In this document: piece by piece, positions 17,759-24,098 of the stretch
How positions within the stretch are numbered: position 1 is the first letter of the stretch
Layout: each line of letters begins with the position of its first letter
Assembly: GCF_000427885.1 (NCBI RefSeq)
Contig: NZ_ATYW01000001.1
Coordinates: forward strand, 426,699-490,698
Origin: Glycomyces tenuis DSM 44171
GTDB lineage: Bacteria; Actinomycetota; Actinomycetes; Mycobacteriales; Micromonosporaceae
Length of the DNA: 64,000 nucleotides
Direction of reading: 5' to 3'
The notes under the pieces: generated by a model
What the model saw: only the letters and a program-made list of their open reading frames with translations
What the model was told of the DNA's origin: nothing
Database searches by the model: none
Made by a program: the position numbers and the translations under genes

Positions 17759-18249
17759 CAGGCCACTGCCTCACACAGCATGGACACCAGCTCACCCGTA
17801 TCCGGGTGATCCAGGTCCAGGCCCCGACCAGAGTCGTTCCAGTCGGAGTTGTAGAAGACCGCGTTCGCCGCAGCCGTCTCCCGAGCCCGGTCAGTCTGGA
17901 ACTGCCGGTACTCCAGGCCGCCCCACTTCTGGAGCGCGCCCAGCAGCTTGACCCGCTTGAGGCCGTAGTTGGTCACGCCCTGGCACGCCAGGGTTTCGAC
18001 CTCGTTGATGGTGAGATCCTGCTCAAGCAGGTGAGTCGGCGCATCCGACGCATACAGCGCCACGCCCATCTCGAACACGTCCAAGGTCCCAACGACCTCG
18101 GTCAGCGGCACCGCCGCCACAGCGGTGTCACCGCTGAGCTTGCCTTCCTTGTACTGCACCACCGGGCACGCCGCACAGGCCGACCCGTCGCTGTTGATCT
18201 CGTCGCGGATGGCCGAACCCTGCTCGACCCCGGTAAACTGGGTGCGCAT
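17758..18249 (-). CDS. First gene of the rep operon, unknown function
   Basis: A 163-residue acidic protein beginning MRTQFTGVEQGSAIRDEINSDGSACAACPVVQYKEG with one CxxC pair (ACAACP). Later AVFYNSDWNDSGRGLDLDHPDTGELVSMLCEAV. The ATG is chosen from an AGGAGAAGCAAG ribosome site; the frame is open further upstream but crosses the promoter. It is led by a promoter with a GntR-type operator in the spacer and a hairpin in its leader. Family not recognised. Confidence 0.75.
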   Translation of the reverse strand: MRTQFTGVEQGSAIRDEINSDGSACAACPVVQYKEGKLSGDTAVAAVPLTEVVGTLDVFEMGVALYASDAPTHLLEQDLTINEVETLACQGVTNYGLKRVKLLGALQKWGGLEYRQFQTDRARETAAANAVFYNSDWNDSGRGLDLDHPDTGELVSMLCEAVA

Positions 18250-18282
18250 CTTGCTTCTCCTAATCCGTTGGAGCGATGCATC

Positions 18283-18316
18283 AGCCCTGATGAGTGCCTG
18301 CTCATCGGGGCTTTTT
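18283..18316. terminator. 12-bp hairpin with T-run, in the leader of the rep operon
   Basis: AGCCCTGATGAG pairs with CTCATCGGGGCT (one G-U) across a 6-base loop and is followed on the plus strand by TTTT. On the plus strand it is a terminator; on the minus strand it folds in the roughly 75-base leader of the rep operon, where it could shield the message. Confidence 0.65.
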
Positions 18317-18329
18317 CTTGGCAACTTCC

Positions 18330-18358
18330 ATATTACTAGTAGAACTAGTTCACTGCAA
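18330..18358 (-). promoter_or_regulatory. Promoter of the rep-xis-int operon
   Basis: On the minus strand, TTGCAG (18358-18353), a 17-base spacer and TAATAT (18335-18330). The operator palindrome at 18336-18348 fills most of the spacer, so a bound repressor would block polymerase. Confidence 0.75.
18336..18348. promoter_or_regulatory. GntR operator site 1
   Basis: CTAGTAGAACTAG, a 13-base near-palindrome with CTAGT/ACTAG arms. It differs by one base from site 2 at 18400-18412. Confidence 0.7.
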
Positions 18359-18399
18359 GTCGGGGTTAAGTGCCTGATTGTCGGGTAGCTGACAGACAC

Positions 18400-18412
18400 C
18401 TAGTTGAACTAG
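18400..18412. promoter_or_regulatory. GntR operator site 2 overlapping the gntR -10 box
   Basis: CTAGTTGAACTAG, extended to a 15-base palindrome CCTAGTTGAACTAGG. It overlaps the -10 box TAGGAT (18410-18415), which lies six bases before the ATG at 18422, so the GntR protein probably represses its own leaderless gene. Confidence 0.7.
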
Positions 18413-18421
18413 GATTGAGGC

Positions 18422-18829
18422 ATGACGAACTTCGACCTGACCGACCCTCGATCGCCTTCCGGACGCATCGAGACCGACCTTCGGGAGGCAATCAGAACCA
18501 GAGCCCTGAAGCCTGGTGACCGACTCGACACCTACGACACCCTCGCGCAGCAATATGGGGTCGACAAGAACACCGTCGCGGCTGCCGTAGGCCGCCTGAG
18601 AGATCAGCGGCTGGTATACACAAAGCGCGGCGTAGGCACCTTCGTAATCGATCAGTCGAAGATCGGGGCAGACCCCAATGATGAAGCAGCCCTTGACAAC
18701 GAGGTATCCGAGAGCCTTACCGAGCTGCATCGGAAGCTTGCCCGGATCGAACAGAGGGTTGCCGCCCTTGAGCAGGAGAACAAGCCTGTTCCAGACCTGC
18801 CAGACGATCATCCAAGCAAGTCAACTTAG
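18422..18829 (+). CDS. GntR-family repressor of the element (KorSA-like)
   Basis: A 135-residue GntR protein: ASP/winged-helix segment GRIETDLREAIRTRALKPGDRLDTYDTLAQQYGVDKNTVAAAVGRLRDQRLVYTKRGVGTFV (about 12-72), followed by a short C-terminal coiled coil ESLTELHRKLARIEQRVAALEQEN in place of a ligand-binding domain. In AICEs a GntR protein of this kind (KorSA) keeps the element silent by repressing rep and activator genes. Its divergent position and the two matching operators support that role. It appears leaderless. Confidence 0.88.
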   Translation: MTNFDLTDPRSPSGRIETDLREAIRTRALKPGDRLDTYDTLAQQYGVDKNTVAAAVGRLRDQRLVYTKRGVGTFVIDQSKIGADPNDEAALDNEVSESLTELHRKLARIEQRVAALEQENKPVPDLPDDHPSKST

Positions 18830-18837
18830 CGTTAACG

Positions 18838-18871
18838 GCGCGAAGTTCGCATAGCAGGGTGAACTTCGCGC
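18838..18871. terminator. 11-bp inverted repeat after gntR
   Basis: GCGCGAAGTTC and GAACTTCGCGC are perfect complements around a 12-base loop, nine bases after the gntR stop. It is a likely terminator without U-run. Confidence 0.55.
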
Positions 18872-18932
18872 GAAGGCGTTCATTAGTAGCATTCGATGTG
18901 ACCATGGTCCTAGACTGGCAAGAACACGCGAA

Positions 18933-18981
18933 GTTGCCGAGATGTTCTGAGTTGCCTGGTGGACATTGGCAACTTGGCAAC
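18933..18981. promoter_or_regulatory. Cluster of GTTGCC/GGCAAC repeats before the XRE-TPR gene
   Basis: GTTGCC at 18933 and 18951, and the inverse GGCAAC at 18968 and 18976, the latter as a tandem TTGGCAAC repeat. The array ends 14 bases before the ATG at 18996 and could be the operator of that gene's own XRE domain. Confidence 0.45.
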
Positions 18982-18995
18982 CCGACTATGGAGGC

Positions 18996-20171
18996 ATGAG
19001 GTCAGTGTTTGCCGAGACTCTTCGCCGTCTCCTTCAAGAACGCGGATGGAGCCAAAACGAGCTGGCCCACCGCATCCCCTCCAACAAGGGCTATGTCTCG
19101 AAGCTGGTCAACGCCAAGCAAACCCCTTCCGAACGAGTTGCCGAGCGGTGCGACCAGCTCCTGAACGCCAGGGGCGAGCTTATCGCCGCCGCCCATCTGG
19201 ATATAGCCGCCGCTCGCGACTCCAGCCCCAATCAGACGACTGAACTGCTACAACGCATCCGGGCAACCGATGCAAGCAGCACAACTATTGACGCCCTTCG
19301 ATCAACCGTCGAAGATCTGTGCTGCCAGTACGCAACCGTTGATCCTCTCCGCCTGCGGAAGGAAGGTCATCACTGGCTACGCGAAGTCGGACGCATGATC
19401 CAACAGCCCATCGGCCTGAACGCTCACCGTGAATTGCTGGTCAACGCGGGATGGTTGGCCCTTCTCATTGGCTGCCTTGAATATGACCTTGGAATGCGAG
19501 CCTCCGCAGAGGCAACCCGTACCATGGCATCTCACTTGAGCGTCGAGGCCGGGGCTCCCGAAATTCATGGTTGGGCTCTTGAAATGAAAGCCTGGATCGC
19601 GCTGACTCAGGGCCGCTACCAGGACGTACTAGACGCCGTCGACGAAGGACAGAACCTAGCCGCAAGCCACAACGTCGCCGTACAACTCGCAGGACAAAAG
19701 GCCAAGGCCCTGGGACGTATCGGCGACGTCGAAGGTGTGCGAAGAGCTCTTGACCAAGGTGCGCACATTCTGGATCAGTTTGAGGAACCTTTGCGCCCAG
19801 ATAACCATTTTGCGATCGATCTTCCGAAATGGCAGTTCTATGCCATGGATGCCTACTCTCAAGCACAGGACTATGACCTGGCAACTCAATACGCGGACGA
19901 AGTGATTCGACTTGGAACTACTCCACAAGGCATTGAGATCTCGCCCATGCGAAACCTGGAAGCGAAACTAGTTCTCGCTATCACCGCAGCACGCCAAGGC
20001 GAACTCGACCAGGCCGTTGGAATGGCCGATGAAGCTCTCAGCACCAATCGCAAGTCTTTGCCGTCCCTGCTGATGTTTGCGGGAGAGCTATCGAGCGAGC
20101 TTCAGCAGCGATTCCCAGACGAGTCCGCGACCAAGGACTTCCAAGAGCGTCTTCGGACCTTGGCTGGTTAG
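18996..20171 (+). CDS. XRE helix-turn-helix protein with TPR-like C-terminal domain
   Basis: A 391-residue regulator. Residues 1-65 form an XRE/Cro domain (VFAETLRRLLQERGWSQNELAHRIPSNKGYVSKLVNAKQTPS). The remainder is helical with TPR-like repeats (GWALEMKAWIALTQGRYQDVLDAVDEG, MDAYSQAQDYDLATQYADEVI, AITAARQGELDQAVGMADEAL), the architecture of peptide- or signal-responsive actinobacterial regulators. It lies at the distal end of the element, so it may be cargo or a switch for excision. Codon use is less GC-rich than in the chromosome. GGAGGC directly precedes the ATG; 30 bases upstream the frame has another weak start. Confidence 0.85.
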   Translation: MRSVFAETLRRLLQERGWSQNELAHRIPSNKGYVSKLVNAKQTPSERVAERCDQLLNARGELIAAAHLDIAAARDSSPNQTTELLQRIRATDASSTTIDALRSTVEDLCCQYATVDPLRLRKEGHHWLREVGRMIQQPIGLNAHRELLVNAGWLALLIGCLEYDLGMRASAEATRTMASHLSVEAGAPEIHGWALEMKAWIALTQGRYQDVLDAVDEGQNLAASHNVAVQLAGQKAKALGRIGDVEGVRRALDQGAHILDQFEEPLRPDNHFAIDLPKWQFYAMDAYSQAQDYDLATQYADEVIRLGTTPQGIEISPMRNLEAKLVLAITAARQGELDQAVGMADEALSTNRKSLPSLLMFAGELSSELQQRFPDESATKDFQERLRTLAG

Positions 20172-20230
20172 TGATTGCACGCCCAATCCTTCGACGGAGA
20201 CCGCCAAGGAACCTGTGAGAACTTTCTATA

Positions 20231-20338
20231 CATCTTCAAGGCGGCCTATCGGCCGCGTGCACGCCGCCGCGGCGTGGTCCTCGCTGCGCTGCGGGCAGCG
20301 CGCGGCGGCGGCACACACGAAGGAGCCGCCTGAAGATG
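20231..20338. repeat. Large hairpin 1 at the right end of the element
   Basis: The outer stem pairs CATCTTCA-(A)-GGCGGC with GCCGCC-TGAAGATG, 14 bp with one bulged base. Nested inside, CGCCGCCGCG pairs with CGCGGCGGCG, and a further CGCTGC/GCAGCG hairpin lies at the tip. Total span is about 108 bases with no coding content. Confidence 0.7.
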
Positions 20339-20365
20339 AGATGGAAAGTTCCGGCCGGAACCCTT

Positions 20366-20466
20366 GGCCGGGGACCCCGTCGGGCGCGCGGCCTGGGCTG
20401 TGAGCGGGCGATCCCTGCGGGGCCGCCCAGTCGCCGGTCCAGCTTATCGCGCGCCCGACCCCGGCC
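20366..20466. repeat. Large hairpin 2 at the right end of the element
   Basis: GGCCGGGG-(6 bases)-TCGGGCGCGCG pairs with CGCGCGCCCGA-CCCCGGCC: 19 bp interrupted by a 6-base bulge. The loop of about 57 bases contains a GGGCG/CGCCC substem. With hairpin 1 it makes a strongly folded region of about 240 bases. Confidence 0.7.
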
Positions 20467-20659
20467 AATGAACCCGGCCTCCAATGTCAACCTTGAATTA
20501 ACACCACTTTGGACAGTCTGACGATACCAAGTTGGGACCCATATGCCGGGGAAAGGGTCGGTCAACTGCGGACAGAACCGGATCACGAACGATGCCAGAT
20601 TTCAGCCTTGACCCGCAAATTCTTATGCCAAATCGGACACTCTTCGCTCAAAAATCCTG

Positions 20660-20704
20660 ATGGCATGGAAAAGGTCAGGGGTTCGAATCCCCTAAGCTCC
20701 ACCA
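20660..20704 (+). repeat. attR: second copy of the 45-bp repeat
   Basis: An exact copy of 14076-20704's left boundary repeat (14076-14120). It contains only the 3' half of tRNA-Ala and cannot fold into a tRNA. It marks the right junction; sequence after 20704 is the original downstream flank. Confidence 0.95.
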
Positions 20705-21239
20705 CTTTGATCAACACCGCCTCTGAGCAGGCGAAACAAGTTCGGATTCGTGACACCTTCATGGTCGTGTCCGAACAACGGCTCATGATCTCGAACCGCC
20801 GGTTATCCGTTCCTTATACCTCAGTTGTTACTCAGGGTTCCAAGAAGCTCTCAAACGAGGCCGGAGTCGCCGCACACCAGCGGGGATCGGCCGATCCAGG
20901 TGTCTTGCTCGACGGCGTCGAGGACGATCCAGCGAGGTCCGCGGTTGATCTACTTGCGGATTTGACGGCGCCGGATGCCCTGGCGTGCGCCGGACCGACG
21001 GGTGAGGGCGACGGCGCGGGCAGGCGTCCAGTCGGTCTCCTCGGCGGCGGTGCGGACGTTGCCGATGTCGACGGGCGTGCCCTTGACCGGTCCGACACCG
21101 GGTGGGACCGCGACCGCACTGGGGTCGCGGCTCCGCCCGGGCGCGGGGCGCATACGTGAGCAGGTGCGTCCCCGCGCGGGGACCGCCGCCGAGGACGAGC
21201 AGGTTCGCCCTATGGAAATTTCAGCATCAGCCGAATCGG
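20705..21239. other. Flank of the element with decayed coding sequence
   Basis: About 535 bases without an intact gene. On the minus strand short protein-like pieces in different frames are seen: VDIGNVRTAAEETDWTPARA near 21000-21075 and RGPRWIVLDAVEQDTWIGRS to a stop near 20857. They look like the C-terminal end of a broken gene that I cannot name. Confidence 0.45.
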
Positions 21240-21664
21240 TCACGGTGCAGCGGTGGCCGTGGCGAGTTCCCGGGCGCGGTCGTGGGCGTGTGCCATCGGT
21301 GCCTCGTATTTCGGCAAGAGCGCCGGGGCGTGCGGGACCATGGTCAGTTCGGGGATCACGGTGGTCACGTCCAAGCCGAGCAGGTCGTCATGGCCGAGGA
21401 CACAGTACGGGCACGACGTAGTCAAATCCCTCCCTCGGGCACCGGGTTCATACCTGCCGCGCGCGGAGATCAGCACCGCCGGGCCTCTGCGGCTGGGGAC
21501 GGCCCGGCGTGGCCGAAGGTGCGGCCGTCGACGACGATCTGGTCGAGCCACGCCTTGAACACCGACGGCAGGGTGAACGTCGCGAAGCCCCGGCGCAGCA
21601 GCGCGAACCTGTCGACCTCGGTCGCCCGTTCGGCATGGACTTCAAAGCCGAGATGCACCCGCAC
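21240..21664 (-). pseudogene. Frameshifted FMN-dependent NADH-azoreductase/NAD(P)H oxidoreductase remnant
   Basis: Two reverse-strand frames join into one flavodoxin-like protein: FTLPSVFKAWLDQIVVDGRTFG (frame ending near 21470) matches the conserved core of AzoR-type enzymes, and RYEPGARGRDLTTS to ELTMVPHAPALLPKYEAPMAHAHDRARELA continues in another frame to 21240. The N-terminal flavin loop is missing. At least one frameshift near 21480-21500 and a 5' truncation make it non-functional. Confidence 0.7.
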
Positions 21665-21682
21665 GGTCCCACGTCCGAATAT

Positions 21683-21704
21683 TTGTTCGTTTGGTTCCGA
21701 ACAA
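21683..21704. promoter_or_regulatory. Palindromic operator before the MarR/GbsR gene
   Basis: TTGTTCG, eight bases, CGAACAA: perfect 7-bp arms. It lies directly before the -10 box TACAAT (21709-21714), consistent with autorepression. Confidence 0.65.
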
Positions 21705-21708
21705 CATG

Positions 21709-21714
21709 TACAAT
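21709..21714 (+). promoter_or_regulatory. -10 box of leaderless marR/gbsR
   Basis: TACAAT ends six bases before the ATG at 21721; no ribosome site is present. Confidence 0.6.
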
Positions 21715-21720
21715 CTTGGT

Positions 21721-22167
21721 ATGAGTGACGTTGAGGCCTTCATTGAGGAAGCGGGGCTCTTCTTTGAACGGCTCGGCCTGAGTCGAACAGCCGGCGGGGT
21801 CATGGGATATCTGCTCACGGCCGATACGGAGGGCGCGGACGCACCCGAGCTGTGCGCGACCCTGGGCGTGGCCAAAAGCAGCATGAGCGTGGCCCTGCGG
21901 CAACTGGAGCAGGCCGGCCTGCTCGAACGGTTCCGCCGTTTCGGGCACCGCCGAGACCGATACCGACTCACCGAAGACGTCTTCGGGCGCGCGTTCCGGG
22001 CCAAAATGGCGGAGTTCGAACGCTTCCAGCAGTTCGCCGAACAAGGGCTGGAAGCCGTCGGCGACGACCCTGCCCGGCGCAAACGCCTGGAGAACATGCG
22101 CGACATGTACGCCTTCATGGCCGAACGGTTCCCGCGACTGCTCGACGAATGGGAGTCGTCCCGATGA
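21721..22167 (+). CDS. GbsR/MarR-family transcriptional regulator
   Basis: A 148-residue winged-helix regulator. It starts MSDVEAFIEEAGLFFERLGLSRTAGGVMGYLLTAD, the N-terminal signature of GbsR-type MarR proteins, then ELCATLGVAKSSMSVALRQLEQAGLLERFRRFGHRRDRYRL, the recognition helix and wing. An upstream in-frame ATG at 21691 lies inside the operator and is unlikely. Its stop overlaps the start of the glycosyltransferase (ATGA), so it probably controls that gene. Confidence 0.88.
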   Translation: MSDVEAFIEEAGLFFERLGLSRTAGGVMGYLLTADTEGADAPELCATLGVAKSSMSVALRQLEQAGLLERFRRFGHRRDRYRLTEDVFGRAFRAKMAEFERFQQFAEQGLEAVGDDPARRKRLENMRDMYAFMAERFPRLLDEWESSR

Positions 22168-23372
22168 GGGCCCTCATCATCACCACCGGCAGTCGCGGCG
22201 ACATCCAGCCGTTCATCGCACTCGCGCGCGGCCTCATCCGAGCAGGGCACGAGCCGCTGCTGGCAGCCCCGCGCCGCTTCGCGCCGCTGGCGCATCCCCA
22301 TGGCGTCCCCTTCGCCGCCCTGGACGACAGCGTGCTGGAACTCCAGGGCGAGCTGGCGGGCAAGGGCACGCGCGCCGCACTCACCGCCGCGGGCAAGTTG
22401 AAGCCGTTGATGCGGCGCTGGCTCGACGACCTCGCCTCGCTGGCGGACACGCCGACGGACATCGTGGTGTACGCGCCGAAGACCCTCGGTGCGCCGTCGC
22501 TGGCGGAACGCATGGACGTGCCTTCGTTGCCCGCCTTGACCATTCCGCTTTTCCAGCCGACCACGCACTTCCCGGTGCCGATCGCCGCCGCACGGCTGCC
22601 GCGAGTGCTCAACCGGCCGAGCTGGCGACTGGCGGGGGCAGTGGAGGCCCCGTGGCGGGGTCTGGTGAGCCGCTGGCGCGAGGACGCTCTCGGGCTCGCG
22701 GGCTCCGCGCCGAGCCTCACTGAGCGCATCGCTGCGAACGGTGTCCTCAACGCCTGGAGCCGGCACCTCCTGCCCGCACCGACGGACTGGCCGGCCGCCG
22801 CCCGGCCATTGGGCTTCTGGCCCCTTGCCGCCGAACCCGACTGGCGGCCTCCCGAACGCCTCACCCAGTTCCTCGATCAAGGCGAGCCTCCCGTGTACAT
22901 CGGGTTCGGCAGCGCCGTCGGTCGCCATCCCGAGAAACTGACCGGGACCGTGCTGGAGGCACTGCGCCTGACCGGGCGCCGTGTCATCATCGCCACCGGC
23001 TGGGGCGCGCTCAAAGCCTCCACAGAAGACAAGGACGTTCTGTTCGTGGACGCGGTTCCCCATGACTGGCTGCTGCCGCGCACCGCCATGGCCGTCCACC
23101 ACGGCGGCGTGGGGACCGTCGCCGCCGCAATGCGCGCGGGGATCCCTCAGATCATCAAGCCCTTCATCGGGGACCAGCCGTTCTGGGCCCGACGCGTCCA
23201 CGCCCTCGGCATCGCGCCCCCACCGTTGGGGAGGCTCACTCCCGAGCGGCTGGCGGCGTCGATCGACCGAGCTGCGGGCCTCGCCGATGAGGCTCGTGCC
23301 CTCCAAGCGCTCGTCAAGGCCGAGAACGGCATCACGGCCGCCGTCGCAGCGATAGAGCAAGCCGCCGAGTAA
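22164..23372 (+). CDS. GT1-family glycosyltransferase (MGT/UGT-like)
   Basis: A 402-residue glycosyltransferase related to macrolide and sterol glycosyltransferases. The N-terminus MRALIITTGSRGDIQPFIALARGLIRAGHEPLLAAP is the acceptor-domain opening of this family, and the C-terminal nucleotide-sugar site reads VHHGGVGTVAAAMRAGIPQIIKPFIGDQPFWARRVHALG. It would transfer sugar from an NDP-sugar to a lipid or small molecule, possibly to inactivate an antibiotic. It overlaps the regulator by four bases, so regulation by that protein is likely. Confidence 0.92.
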   Translation: MRALIITTGSRGDIQPFIALARGLIRAGHEPLLAAPRRFAPLAHPHGVPFAALDDSVLELQGELAGKGTRAALTAAGKLKPLMRRWLDDLASLADTPTDIVVYAPKTLGAPSLAERMDVPSLPALTIPLFQPTTHFPVPIAAARLPRVLNRPSWRLAGAVEAPWRGLVSRWREDALGLAGSAPSLTERIAANGVLNAWSRHLLPAPTDWPAAARPLGFWPLAAEPDWRPPERLTQFLDQGEPPVYIGFGSAVGRHPEKLTGTVLEALRLTGRRVIIATGWGALKASTEDKDVLFVDAVPHDWLLPRTAMAVHHGGVGTVAAAMRAGIPQIIKPFIGDQPFWARRVHALGIAPPPLGRLTPERLAASIDRAAGLADEARALQALVKAENGITAAVAAIEQAAE

Positions 23373-23543
23373 CCAGCAAGACCGCGTAGGCGTGCGTCGA
23401 TGAGCTCTTGTCAACCTGGTTGAGTTCGGTTGCGGGGCGACATGAAAGCTCATGGCAGAACAACAGCTGCCTACTTCCGTTGCCGCCAAGAGCTTCGATA
23501 GCTGATATACCAGCCGGCCTGCCGCTCTCGACCCGCGCCCTCG

Positions 23544-23582
23544 GTCGGCTGCTGCGGTGCCGGTGGCACCGCAGCAGCCGAC
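23544..23582. terminator. Perfect 18-bp hairpin
   Basis: GTCGGCTGCTGCGGTGCC and its exact complement are separated by a 3-base GGT loop. It lies about 170 bases after the glycosyltransferase stop. No U-run. Confidence 0.65.
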
Positions 23583-23633
23583 TGAATCAGGTGACGTGAC
23601 TGGTGTTTGATGTGAGACTGCCGGAGGGACGCC

Positions 23634-23710
23634 GTGCGCAACGAGGTTCGCGCCGCCGGTGTCGAAGACTGGCTTGAGCGCCTGCCCGCGCTGGTCTCGA
23701 GCCTTGAGGC
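23634..23710 (+). pseudogene. N-terminal fragment resembling aminoglycoside phosphotransferase
   Basis: The frame reads VRNEVRAAGVEDWLERLPALVSSLEAEG, close to the opening of actinobacterial APH-family kinases (RAAGxEDWLxRLPALVxSLExEW). It is cut after about 28 residues by the IS3-like remnant. The residues before it (DVRLPEG) lie in another frame. Only the N-terminal segment remains. Confidence 0.45.
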
Positions 23711-23719
23711 TGAAGGACG

Positions 23720-24050
23720 ATGCCCAAGCTGCCAGACGAGGTCGCCGCTGAACTGCGCGACCTCCGGGCACGGGTCCGCGACCAGGATAAACGCCTGCGT
23801 GAGCAGGAGCAGGAGATCGAGATCCTCGCAAAAGCGACGGCCTGGTTCGCCGGTCGAAACCCGAACGGTTCGCGTTGATCGCCCAGATCGACGCGGCGAA
23901 CCAGGCCCGACCCGCCGACAAGCGGGTCTCGCTGCGGCGCGCCTGCGCGCTGCTGGAGGTCAGCGCCTCCGGCTACTACGCCTGGAAAGGCCGCGCTCCC
24001 TCCCGGCGCGACTCGCATCAGCCGCGGCCGATCCGGACCCGTCACAGCGC
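23720..24050 (+). mobile_element. IS3-family insertion sequence remnant
   Basis: Two overlapping frames typical of IS3 elements. The first (23720-23878) encodes the C-terminal part of OrfA, MPKLPDEVAAELRDLRARVRDQDKRLREQEQEIEILAKATAWFA, a leucine-zipper-like coil. The second (from TTG at 23875) starts OrfB: LIAQIDAANQARPADKRVSLRRACALLEVSASGYYAWKGR, the standard N-terminus of IS3 transposase. The DDE catalytic domain is missing and the sequence is cut near 24050. No terminal repeats are identified. Confidence 0.75.
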
Positions 24051-24098
24051 TGCTGACACGTCCCCGCCAGACCCCTACCCGATGATGAGGACACCACG

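Larger units (their letters stand above)
14076..20704. mobile_element. Integrative element in tRNA-Ala, AICE-like, without Tra gene
   Basis: A 6.6 kb element bounded by a 45-bp perfect direct repeat formed by the tRNA-Ala 3' half. Contents in order: bidirectional terminator, tyrosine integrase, excisionase, RepSA-like replication initiator, three small overlapping genes, a divergent GntR repressor with two shared operators, an XRE-TPR protein and two large hairpins. The int-xis-rep order next to a tRNA and a GntR (KorSA-like) control gene are the AICE hallmarks known from pSAM2. AICEs also carry an FtsK-like translocase for conjugation; none is present, nor Spd or Nudix (pif) genes. It is either a reduced element or a mobilizable relative that relies on another element for transfer. 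Confidence 0.88.

Noticed and set aside
20660-20704. A second tRNA-Ala
   Set aside because: Only the 3' half is present; the acceptor 5' strand and D arm are missing. It is the attR repeat.
21642-23921. A 759-codon open frame on the minus strand
   Set aside because: It lies opposite the MarR/GbsR and glycosyltransferase genes, has Arg/Gly-rich content with no domain, and is a GC-skew shadow.
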